Shown in pieces: positions 9,504-16,941 of a DNA stretch of 38,230 nucleotides; the stretch's first letter is position 1, and each line of letters starts with the position of its first letter. The position numbers and the translations under genes are program-made. The notes under the pieces were generated by a model. It had not been told where the DNA came from. It ran no database searches and saw only the letters and a list, made by a program, of their open reading frames with translations. The DNA is from an uncultured beta proteobacterium (GTDB taxonomy: Bacteria; Pseudomonadota; Gammaproteobacteria; Burkholderiales; Rhodocyclaceae): the NCBI GenBank assembly GCA_903908065.1, contig CAIVQO010000023.1:1-38230 (forward strand), read 5' to 3'.

Positions 9504-11294
9504 CTAAAACATCGATTCGTCGAGTTCCAGCGCACTGTTTCCGGCGTCAACAACTACCCGGGCAAGGCCAGGCGCCGCCGCCATGACGTGCTCTGCGTAG
9601 AACCGCGCGGTCGCAATCTTGGCAGGATAGAAGGGATCCGCATCGCCTCCGGAAATCTTGGCTTGCGCCACCAGCGACGCGCGCGCCATCATCCAGCCAC
9701 CAGCGACATTTCCCATTAGTTTCAGGAAGGGTACGGCCCCGGCAGCCACGGCACGCACATCCTTGCCATAGTTCGCCACGATATGGTCGGTAGCCTCGCC
9801 CACCGCGTCGATGCCGCGTCCCAGCGCAGCGGCAATCGCGGCAAATGCCACACCGGGCTGCGCCGCCACTTCCTGCTGGGTGACCCGCATCATCGCTATA
9901 ACGGCCTTGGCCGTCGCGCCGCCTTCGCGCGCGATCTTGCGCCCCATCAGGTCGTTGGCCTGGATGCCGGTGGTCCCTTCGTAGATCGTCGTGATGCGGG
10001 CATCGCGCATGTATTGCGCCGCGCCAGTCTCTTCGACGAACCCCATTCCGCCGTGAATTTGAACACCGAGATAGCTCATGGCATTTCCGGTTTCCGTACT
10101 CCAGCCCTTCACCACCGGAATCATCAAGTCGACAAAGGCCTGGTTCTGTGCCCGCTGCGCCGCGTCGGGGTGCCGATGCGATGCATCGTGGGCTGCGGCA
10201 ACCGCATATGCCAAGGCACGCATCGCTTCGACATGGGAACGCATCAGCATCAGCATGCGGCGAATGTCCGGGTGACGGATGATCGCCACCGGCGCCGGCG
10301 AACCCTCGATGGCGCGGCCCTGGACTCGGTCGCGAGCATAGGCAACAGCGTGCTGGTAGGCGCGTTCCGTCACCGCGAGACCCTCGAGGCCAACCGCAAA
10401 ACGGGCCGCATTCATCATCACGAACATGTACTTGAGGCCTTCGTTTTCCTTGCCGACCAGGGTCCCGATCGCGCCACCATTGTCGCCGTGGACCATGACG
10501 CAGGTCGGGCTGGCGTGAATGCCTAGTTTGTGTTCGATCGACACGCAGTAGGCGTCATTGCGTTCGCCCAGCGAGCCATCCGCATTTACAAGGAACTTCG
10601 GCACGACGAACAGGGAGATGCCCTTCACCCCTTCCGGCGCATCGGGCGTGCGGGCCAGCACCAGATGAATGGTGTTCTCCGCCATGTCGTGGTCGCCATA
10701 GGTGATGAATATCTTCTGGCCAAAGATGCGGTAGGTGCCGTCACCCTGCGGGACCGCACGCGAGCGGATGGCGGCAAGGTCGGAACCGGCCTGCGGCTCG
10801 GTGATGTTCATCGTGCCAGTCCATTTGCCCGAAATCATGTTGGGCAGATACATCGCCTTCTGCTCGTCGGACCCCGCCAGTTCCAAGGCTTCGATCGCTC
10901 CGAGCGTCAGCAAGGGGCAGAGCGAGAAGGACATGTTGGCCGACTTCCACATCTCCTGCACTGCCGCCGAGACCACCTTGGGCAAGCCCTGTCCGCCAAA
11001 CTCCGGATTGCCGCCGAGTGCATTCCAGCCGTTATCGACAAACTGCGCATAGGCTTCCTTGAAGCCCTTTGGCATGGTCACGGCCTTGTCCGCCCATTTG
11101 GCGCCTTCCTGATCGCCACTCCAGTTGAGCGGGTCAAGAACCCCGCCGGTAAACTTGGCAGACTCGTCAAGAATGGCCTCGACCACATCCGTAGTGGCTT
11201 CTTCATAGCCGGGCAACGCGGCGACCTTGTCGAGACCGGCCAACTCGGTCAACACGAACATCATGTCCTTCAGCGGGGCAACATAGGAACTCAT
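9504..11294 (-). CDS. Acyl-CoA dehydrogenase, long form with extra C-terminal domain
   Basis: A 596-aa FAD-dependent acyl-CoA dehydrogenase that introduces the alpha-beta double bond and delivers electrons to ETF. Visible motifs are the FAD/substrate core (WTGTMNITEPQAGSD, FITYGDHDM) and YEGTTGIQANDLMGRKI, whose Glu is the usual catalytic base in this subfamily. The 596-aa length includes the extra C-terminal domain found in this class. It is the last gene of the etfB-etfA-CbiM-like-dehydrogenase unit, 15 nt after the CbiM-like gene, so it shares a transcript with its own electron acceptor. A paralogue of identical length lies at 19342-21132. Substrate chain length cannot be decided from sequence. 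Confidence 0.93.
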   Translation of the reverse strand: MSSYVAPLKDMMFVLTELAGLDKVAALPGYEEATTDVVEAILDESAKFTGGVLDPLNWSGDQEGAKWADKAVTMPKGFKEAYAQFVDNGWNALGGNPEFGGQGLPKVVSAAVQEMWKSANMSFSLCPLLTLGAIEALELAGSDEQKAMYLPNMISGKWTGTMNITEPQAGSDLAAIRSRAVPQGDGTYRIFGQKIFITYGDHDMAENTIHLVLARTPDAPEGVKGISLFVVPKFLVNADGSLGERNDAYCVSIEHKLGIHASPTCVMVHGDNGGAIGTLVGKENEGLKYMFVMMNAARFAVGLEGLAVTERAYQHAVAYARDRVQGRAIEGSPAPVAIIRHPDIRRMLMLMRSHVEAMRALAYAVAAAHDASHRHPDAAQRAQNQAFVDLMIPVVKGWSTETGNAMSYLGVQIHGGMGFVEETGAAQYMRDARITTIYEGTTGIQANDLMGRKIAREGGATAKAVIAMMRVTQQEVAAQPGVAFAAIAAALGRGIDAVGEATDHIVANYGKDVRAVAAGAVPFLKLMGNVAGGWMMARASLVAQAKISGGDADPFYPAKIATARFYAEHVMAAAPGLARVVVDAGNSALELDESMF

Positions 11295-11309
11295 GGACTA
11301 CTCCGTGGA

Positions 11310-11987
11310 TTATTTGTGCAAAAGGTAACGCCGGTCATCGAAGGTGCCGACCCAGTGCGGCAAATACACCACCATCAATGTAATCAGCGCGCCGTTGAGC
11401 CAGGCCTCGGCAAAACCAAGCAGGAAGTAATAAGGAAGGTAATCGTCAGCCAATACAGAGAACGGATACACGTCGGCCAGCCACATCAGGCCACAGGAAA
11501 AGGCTCCCGTGGCCATGACGGTCAGTGCCGCACCGAAGAAGGCGGTGACAAACACATACACGAAAAAGTTGCCGGGCAAGTACCGATCAACCGCCCACCG
11601 AACCCGGTCGACCACCAAGGGCGGAAATATTGCCAATACCATGGCATTCAACGCGTAGGCCTGCCAGGCCTCACGCCCGAGCAAACTTCCGTTCAGCGTA
11701 ACTCCGGCCAGGACCAGCGAGAATCCGATGATTGCCAGTTGCCGCCCGAACATCAGTGTGAACAGGGTAGCGCCCAGCAAGTGGAGGTTGAGGCCCGGCT
11801 TCACGCCAGCTTTCATGCTCCACACGAGGACCAACAGCACGACGGTACCGAGCCAGACATTGAACTGGCTCGAATCCGCGAGTCGCCGCCACTCGGCGGT
11901 GCGCAGGCACCACAGCCAAACGGCGATCAGCGGTAGCCAAGCCCCGAGCGCCCAGGCTTGCGGAAACAGGGCGTCGGGGAAGTTCAT
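11310..11987 (-). CDS. CbiM-like integral membrane protein (energy-coupling factor permease family)
   Basis: A 225-aa very hydrophobic protein with about six predicted transmembrane segments. The N-terminus MNFPDALFPQAW resembles the CbiM/NikM start (M-H-I-P-D-G), and NLHLLGATLFTLMFG resembles the conserved membrane motif with a metal-binding His. In CbiM/NikM, Met1-His2 and this later His coordinate Co/Ni; here residue 2 is Asn, so the classical site is altered. No CbiN, CbiQ or CbiO partner genes are nearby. It sits between etfA (11 nt gap) and an acyl-CoA dehydrogenase (15 nt gap), implying co-expression with electron-transfer proteins. Function is unknown; a solitary transporter or a repurposed membrane protein are both possible. 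Confidence 0.7.
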   Translation of the reverse strand: MNFPDALFPQAWALGAWLPLIAVWLWCLRTAEWRRLADSSQFNVWLGTVVLLVLVWSMKAGVKPGLNLHLLGATLFTLMFGRQLAIIGFSLVLAGVTLNGSLLGREAWQAYALNAMVLAIFPPLVVDRVRWAVDRYLPGNFFVYVFVTAFFGAALTVMATGAFSCGLMWLADVYPFSVLADDYLPYYFLLGFAEAWLNGALITLMVVYLPHWVGTFDDRRYLLHK

Positions 11988-11998
11988 GGCGATCGTGC

Positions 11999-12931
11999 TT
12001 ACAGGGCGGCGACCAGTTCCGGCACGGTGGTGAACAAGTCGGCCACCAGACCATAGTCCGCCACCTGGAAGATCGGCGCATCCGGATCCTTGTTGATCGC
12101 CACGATCACCTTGGAGTCCTTCATCCCGGCCAGATGCTGGATCGCCCCCGAAATTCCGATGGCGATATAAAGCTGGGGCGCAACGATCTTGCCGGTCTGC
12201 CCGACCTGGTAATCGTTGGGCACAAAACCCGCATCGACGGCCGCACGCGAGGCACCCATCGCGGCGCCAAGCTTGTCCGCCAACGGTTCCAGCACCTTGT
12301 GGTAATTCTCGCCGCTGCCCATGCCGCGACCACCGGAGACGATGATCTTGGCCGCCCCCAGTTCGGGCCGTGCCGACTTGGTCAATTCGCGGCTGACCAG
12401 TTTGGCCTGGCCCAGATCCGAACCCGCCGACAGCGGCTCGACCGCGGCATTGCCGCCGGTTGCCGCCACGGCATCGAAACCGGTGGTGCGAACCGTGATC
12501 ACCTTGACCGCATCAGCCGATTTCACCGTCGCCATCGCATTGCCGGCATAGATCGGACGCACGAAAGTGTCAGCATCGACAACGCTGATGATTTCGGAAA
12601 TCTGCGCCACATCAAGCAGCGCGGCGACACGCGGCAGCGTGTTCTTGCCGATGCTGGTCGCCGGGGCCAGGATATGGCTGTAGCCAGCGGCATTGGCAAC
12701 GATCAGGGCGGCCAGGTTCTCTGCCGTCTGATCACCATAATGCGCCGCGTCCGCAACGCGTACCTTGGCCACACCGGCGACCTTCGCCGCCTGTTCGGCC
12801 ACTGCTCCGCAGCCGCTACCGGCGACGAGAACATGGATGTCACCACCAATCTTCGCGGCAGCAGCCACGGCGTTGAGCGTTGCCGCCTTCAGGCTGGCAT
12901 TGTCGTGTTCTGCAATGACGAGGAGGCTCAT
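11999..12931 (-). CDS. etfA: Electron transfer flavoprotein subunit alpha
   Basis: A 310-aa ETF alpha subunit. The C-terminal FAD-binding region is clear: [20 protein letters not shown], then [25 protein letters not shown], and [17 protein letters not shown]. With EtfB it forms the soluble heterodimer that collects electrons from acyl-CoA dehydrogenases and passes them to ETF-QO. The start overlaps the etfB stop by 4 nt (ATGA), the usual translationally coupled arrangement. Length is normal for the family and no key motif is missing. Confidence 0.96.
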   Translation of the reverse strand: MSLLVIAEHDNASLKAATLNAVAAAAKIGGDIHVLVAGSGCGAVAEQAAKVAGVAKVRVADAAHYGDQTAENLAALIVANAAGYSHILAPATSIGKNTLPRVAALLDVAQISEIISVVDADTFVRPIYAGNAMATVKSADAVKVITVRTTGFDAVAATGGNAAVEPLSAGSDLGQAKLVSRELTKSARPELGAAKIIVSGGRGMGSGENYHKVLEPLADKLGAAMGASRAAVDAGFVPNDYQVGQTGKIVAPQLYIAIGISGAIQHLAGMKDSKVIVAINKDPDAPIFQVADYGLVADLFTTVPELVAAL

Positions 12932-13680
12932 GCGATCACCTTGGCTTCGTTCTTGAGTTTATCGACCAGGGCGGCGACGTCGGCCACCCTGATGCCGGCG
13001 CTGCGCTTGGGCGGTTCGGCGACGCTGACAGTAGAAAGGCGCGGCGCGACATCAACGCCAAGATCCGCCGGCTTCACGACTTCAAGCGGCTTCTTCTTCG
13101 CCTTCATGATGTTGGGCAGCGTGGCGTAGCGCGGTTCGTTGAGACGCAGATCGGTGGTGACGATCGCCGGCAGGGTGATCTCCAGGGTCTCCAGGCCACC
13201 ATCGATTTCGCGGGTCACGGTTGCCTTGCCCTCGCCGATCACGACCTTGGAGGCAAAGGTCGCTTGCGACCAGCCGAGCAGCGCCGCCAACATCTGGCCG
13301 GTCTGGTTCGAGTCATCGTCGATCGCCTGCTTGCCGAGAATGATGAGTTGGGGCGCTTCCTTCTTTGCCACCGCCGCCAGCAGCTTGGCCACGGCCAACG
13401 GCTGCAGTTCGACATCGCTTTCGACCAGTATCGAACGATCGGCACCAATGGCCATCGCGGTACGCAGCGTCTCCTGGCAGGCGGTGACACCGCAGGAAAC
13501 GGCTACCACTTCGGTCGCCTTGCCACCTTCCTTGAGCCGCATCGCCTCTTCGACGGCAATCTCGTCGAAGGGGTTCATCGACATCTTCACATTCGCCAGA
13601 TCGACACCAGTGCCGTCTGCCTTGACGCGAACCTTGACGTTGTAGTCAATCACGCGCTTGACCGGAACGAGGATTTTCAA
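12928..13680 (-). CDS. etfB: Electron transfer flavoprotein subunit beta
   Basis: A 250-aa ETF beta subunit, starting [19 protein letters not shown] with the conserved [11 protein letters not shown] and the adenine-nucleotide loop [17 protein letters not shown]. The initiation codon is TTG (13680-13678), not ATG; AAGGAG lies about 7 nt upstream, and the protein begins exactly where family members do, so the TTG start is well supported. It is the first gene of the four-gene leftward unit and is divergent from the TetR regulator, with an inverted-repeat operator between them. A weak -10-like TACAAT lies at 13716-13721 on this strand. Confidence 0.95.
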   Translation of the reverse strand: MKILVPVKRVIDYNVKVRVKADGTGVDLANVKMSMNPFDEIAVEEAMRLKEGGKATEVVAVSCGVTACQETLRTAMAIGADRSILVESDVELQPLAVAKLLAAVAKKEAPQLIILGKQAIDDDSNQTGQMLAALLGWSQATFASKVVIGEGKATVTREIDGGLETLEITLPAIVTTDLRLNEPRYATLPNIMKAKKKPLEVVKPADLGVDVAPRLSTVSVAEPPKRSAGIRVADVAALVDKLKNEAKVIA

Positions 13681-13744
13681 GCGGGTCTCCTTAGTTTTGT
13701 CTGATCGAAAAAAGCATTGTAGCCACTATTTCACGGCCGCCTTC

Positions 13745-13762
13745 CCATACGCTACAGTATGG
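13745..13762. promoter_or_regulatory. Probable TetR operator between etfB and the tetR-like gene
   Basis: CCATAC (13745-13750) and GTATGG (13757-13762) form a perfect inverted repeat with a 6-nt spacer. It overlaps a plausible -10 (TACAGT, 13753-13758; TTTCAC at 13729-13734 with an 18-nt spacer) for the regulator gene and lies just upstream of the etfB promoter region. A further CCGTATGG half-site overlaps the regulator's start codon (13808-13814 region). Placement suggests autoregulation and control of the etf unit. Confidence 0.55.
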
Positions 13763-13810
13763 ATTGTGAGATACTACCGCAGCGCAATACAAAATTCAAT
13801 ACCTAACCGT

Positions 13811-14386
13811 ATGGAAAACAAGGCCGCCAAAACGAATCGCGTCGTACTGGACCGCGATGCCTGGATCAAGGGTGCGATCGCCATCCTGGCCGAGCATGGA
13901 CCGGAACGCCTGCGGGTCGAAGTCCTGGCCAAACGCCTGGGGGTCACCAAGGGCAGCTTTTACTGGCATTTCAAGGACCGGCACGACCTGCAGGGCGCGG
14001 TGCTCGAGTACTGGAAGGAGGGCCGCATCCGCGACATCCGCAAGCAGACGCAGGCCGCGCCGGGGGCCGAGGCTGAAGCCCTGCTCCATACCATCGAGGT
14101 GTATTCGTCCGCGCGGAACCGCAAGGGCATTGCCATCGAAGCCGCCGTCCGTGACTGGGCCAGGCGCGACGCGCAGGCGGTGGCGGTAGTCGAAGAAGTC
14201 GACGCCGAACGCCTGCGCTGCGCCTTCCGTCTGTTCCTGGCCTGCGGCCTTTCCATCGAAGAGGCCCAGGCGCGCAGCCTGCTGCTGTATGCCTACGTCT
14301 TTGGCGTCAGCTTGATGCGGCCCGGAAATTTTGCCGGCGATCTTGCGTCCCTGCGAACCTGGATTGCCGCGCATATCGCCCGTTGA
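13811..14386 (+). CDS. TetR/AcrR-family transcriptional regulator
   Basis: A 191-aa one-component regulator. The helix-turn-helix spans residues about 36-59 (VEVLAKRLGVTKGSFYWHFKDR, with the YWHF signature of TetR proteins), followed by an all-helical ligand-binding/dimer domain. The frame is open further upstream to 13658, but the ATG at 13811 gives the usual short pre-HTH tail; there is no clear Shine-Dalgarno sequence. It is transcribed divergently from etfB-etfA-cbiM-like-acyl-CoA dehydrogenase and flanked by the 13745-13762 inverted repeat, so it probably senses an acyl-CoA-type ligand and represses that unit. The ligand is inferred from context only. Confidence 0.88.
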   Translation: MENKAAKTNRVVLDRDAWIKGAIAILAEHGPERLRVEVLAKRLGVTKGSFYWHFKDRHDLQGAVLEYWKEGRIRDIRKQTQAAPGAEAEALLHTIEVYSSARNRKGIAIEAAVRDWARRDAQAVAVVEEVDAERLRCAFRLFLACGLSIEEAQARSLLLYAYVFGVSLMRPGNFAGDLASLRTWIAAHIAR

Positions 14387-14443
14387 GCCAGCGGCATCAG
14401 GTATCCTCCGGCCTCACGTTCCATCGTTACCCATCGATAGCCC

Positions 14444-15700
14444 ATGAAGTCAAACGCCGATCCAGATCAGCTCAGGGAAGTATTTATTGGGCGCCAGCCC
14501 ATCCTCGATGGCACCCAATCCTTAACGGGATACGAGCTTCAGTTTCATGATACGGCCGTAACGCCGACCGATCTTGCCGCCGCCACAGCCGATATGGTCT
14601 GCAAGGCATTTGCCGAACTGGGGCTGGCCGATGCATTTGGGCAGGCGTTGACCTTCATTCGAGTCGATGGCGATTTCCTGGCGGCTGATTTCGTTGAATT
14701 CTTGCCAGCCAAAACCGTGGTGCTCGAAGTGGATGCACAAACCTTGCGGGGAGAAGGCAGGCTGGAGCGCTGCCGCCGACTACGTGAATACGGCTACCGT
14801 TTCTGCCTTCTGGGCATGACCGAAATCGGCGAAGGGGTATGGCCGATGGTCGAACTGGCGGAATGGATCAAGGTCGATCTGGCGAAAGTTCCCCCCGCCA
14901 GCCTCCAGGCCGTAACCCGCACCATGGCCACGACCCGCCGCCAATTGATCGCCGCCGGAATCGCCACCCAGGCGCAAAAGGAAGTCTGTACGTTGCTGGG
15001 CTTCGACCTGTTCCAGGGCTTCTATTTTGCGGAGCCGGTGGTGATCGAAGGCCGCAAGCTGGATGCATCGATCAACGGCCTGCTGCGCATTTCGCGCCTG
15101 CTCGCTGATGAGGCCGACCTGGTCAGCCTCGATGCCGCCTTCCGCGCGGAACCTGCACTGGTCATCAACCTTCTGCGGCTGGCCAATTCGGTCGGCAGCG
15201 GCATGCGCAGCCGGGTTACCTCGATCCGCAATGCCATCACGGCCGTGGGCACCAAGCAACTGCAGCGCTGGCTGCATCTGCTGATATTCGCCCAAGGCGA
15301 CAAACTCGATTTCGCACGCAATCCGCTGCTGCAATTGGCAGCTTTGCGCGGACGCTTCATGGAACTTCTTTCCGAACGACTGCAGCCGGACATCAAACGG
15401 TTGCGTGAGCCAGCTTTCCTCACCGGTCTGATGTCGGTGGTGCCAGCCGCATTGCATATGTCGATGACCGACATGCTGGCGCACATCGCGCTCGACCAGG
15501 AAGTTCGAGTCGCGCTCTCCCATCGCCAGGGAGTCCTCGGCAACATGCTGGCGTTGATGGAATGCTATGACCAGAACGACGTTGCCGGGGTGCAGAATCG
15601 CCTTGCACCCTTCGGCGACAAGGCACCCGTGGCAATGATGGGCGAACTCCTTGCGGATTCGGTGCTCTGGGTACAGCAGTTGGGAACCGAAGCGAACTGA
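14444..15700 (+). CDS. EAL-HDOD signalling protein (YuxH/CdgJ type), degenerate EAL
   Basis: A 418-aa protein with an N-terminal EAL-like domain (residues about 10-200; FIGRQPILDGTQSLTGYELQF) and a C-terminal HDOD domain (about 200-400; LRISRLLADEADLVSLDA, then LLRLANSVGSG and SIRNAITAVGTKQLQRWL). The EAL signature reads ELQ and the metal-binding acidic residues are mostly absent, as in the non-catalytic YuxH/CdgJ group, so c-di-GMP hydrolysis is unlikely and a protein-interaction or signalling role is expected. No strong ribosome site precedes the ATG at 14444. The gene follows the TetR gene by 57 nt and ends in a strong hairpin facing the thiolase gene. Confidence 0.88.
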   Translation: MKSNADPDQLREVFIGRQPILDGTQSLTGYELQFHDTAVTPTDLAAATADMVCKAFAELGLADAFGQALTFIRVDGDFLAADFVEFLPAKTVVLEVDAQTLRGEGRLERCRRLREYGYRFCLLGMTEIGEGVWPMVELAEWIKVDLAKVPPASLQAVTRTMATTRRQLIAAGIATQAQKEVCTLLGFDLFQGFYFAEPVVIEGRKLDASINGLLRISRLLADEADLVSLDAAFRAEPALVINLLRLANSVGSGMRSRVTSIRNAITAVGTKQLQRWLHLLIFAQGDKLDFARNPLLQLAALRGRFMELLSERLQPDIKRLREPAFLTGLMSVVPAALHMSMTDMLAHIALDQEVRVALSHRQGVLGNMLALMECYDQNDVAGVQNRLAPFGDKAPVAMMGELLADSVLWVQQLGTEAN

Positions 15701-15726
15701 TCGTCGCTCCGGTTCCCGGGGGTTTT
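15682..15726. terminator. Probable terminator hairpin between the EAL-HDOD gene and the thiolase gene
   Basis: The arms 15682-15695 (GGGAACCGAAGCGA) and 15704-15717 (TCGCTCCGGTTCCC) pair over 14 positions with one mismatch around an 8-nt loop that contains the EAL-HDOD stop codon. On the plus strand a GGGGG run and TTTT (15723-15726) follow. It separates convergent genes. Confidence 0.65.
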
Positions 15727-16921
15727 ACATCCGTTCGAAGATTCCGGCCGCACCCATGCCGGTGCCGACACACATGGTCACCATGCCGTACTTCAAATTG
15801 CGCCGACGCAGGGCATGTACCGTGGTCGCGGCACGGATGGCACCGGTCGCCCCCAGCGGATGGCCCAGAGCAATCGCCCCCCCCATCGGGTTGACCTTCG
15901 TGGGATCAAGTCCCAGATCGCCGATCACCGCCAGGGCCTGGGCTGCAAAAGCCTCGTTGAGCTCGATCCAGTCGAGTTGATCCTGCGTGATGCCGGCCGC
16001 CTTGCAGGCCACGGGAATCGCTTCCTTGGGTCCGATGCCCATGATCTCGGGCGGGACGCCGCGCACGGCAAAGGAGACGAAGCGCGCCAGCGGCGTCAGG
16101 TTGAACTGCTTGAGGATCTCCTCGCTTACAAGGATCAGCGCGCCGGCGCCGTCGGACGTTTGCGAACTGTTGCCTGCGGTCACGGAGCCCTTCGCCGCAA
16201 ACACCGGCTTCAGCTTACCCAGGGCGGCCAGATTGGAGTCGGCACGCGCGCCCTCGTCACGATCGACGGTGCGTTGTTTGAGGTCGATCTGGCCGGTGCT
16301 CAGGTTGGGAACGCGCTCGACGATCTCGACCGGCGTCGTCTCGTCCTTGAACTCGCCCGCCTGTTGCGCGGCAATCGCCTTTTGATGCGAGGCCAGGGCA
16401 AACTGGTCCTGCATCTCGCGAGTGACCTTCCACTGGGTCGCAACCTTCTCGGCGGTAAGCCCCATCCCATAGGCCATGCCGACGTTCTCGTCGGCAAACG
16501 CACCCATGTTGATCGAGGGATGGAAACCTCCCATCGGCACCATGGACATCGACTCGGCACCGCCGGCAATCATCACATCGGCTTGGCCGACGCGGATGCG
16601 GTCGGCGGCCATCGCGATCGCGGTGATGCCGGAAGCGCAGAAACGATTCACGGTCACGCCGCCCACAGTATTCGGCAAACCTGCCAGTAGCACGGCGTTG
16701 CGCGCCATGTTGAGGCCGGACTCGCCTTCGGGAAAGGAGCAGCCGACGATAGCATCTTCGATCAAACTGGGATCGAGGCCGGGCACCTGGGCCATCGCCG
16801 ACTGTATGGCCTTGACCAACAAGTCGTCGGGACGGACATTGCGAAACATGCCACGTGGTGCCTTGCCGATCGGGGTGCGCGTAGCGGCGACGATATAGGC
16901 GTCTTGCAGTTGCTTGCTCAT
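15725..16921 (-). CDS. fadA: Acetyl-CoA C-acyltransferase (3-ketoacyl-CoA thiolase)
   Basis: A 398-aa thiolase that cleaves 3-ketoacyl-CoA with CoA. The nucleophile is Cys95 in NRFCASGITAIAMA; the C-terminal catalytic residues are His354 (ALGHPLGATGA) and Cys384 (CVGTGMGAAGIFE). The frame is open upstream to 17050, but the ATG at 16921 follows AGGAG closely and starts the protein in the family's normal place (MSKQLQDAYIVAATRTPIGK). It is the last gene of the acyl-CoA dehydrogenase-FadN-type-thiolase operon (20 nt after the FadN-type gene). It would complete beta-oxidation and could also act on acetoacetyl-CoA made by the ligase at 1244-3235. Confidence 0.94.
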   Translation of the reverse strand: MSKQLQDAYIVAATRTPIGKAPRGMFRNVRPDDLLVKAIQSAMAQVPGLDPSLIEDAIVGCSFPEGESGLNMARNAVLLAGLPNTVGGVTVNRFCASGITAIAMAADRIRVGQADVMIAGGAESMSMVPMGGFHPSINMGAFADENVGMAYGMGLTAEKVATQWKVTREMQDQFALASHQKAIAAQQAGEFKDETTPVEIVERVPNLSTGQIDLKQRTVDRDEGARADSNLAALGKLKPVFAAKGSVTAGNSSQTSDGAGALILVSEEILKQFNLTPLARFVSFAVRGVPPEIMGIGPKEAIPVACKAAGITQDQLDWIELNEAFAAQALAVIGDLGLDPTKVNPMGGAIALGHPLGATGAIRAATTVHALRRRNLKYGMVTMCVGTGMGAAGIFERM

Positions 16922-16941
16922 AGTGTTCTCCTCGTTTCCGC

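Noticed and set aside
10530-11936. 468-codon plus-strand open frame opposite the acyl-CoA dehydrogenase and CbiM-like genes
   Set aside because: Spans two real minus-strand genes and shows no domain.
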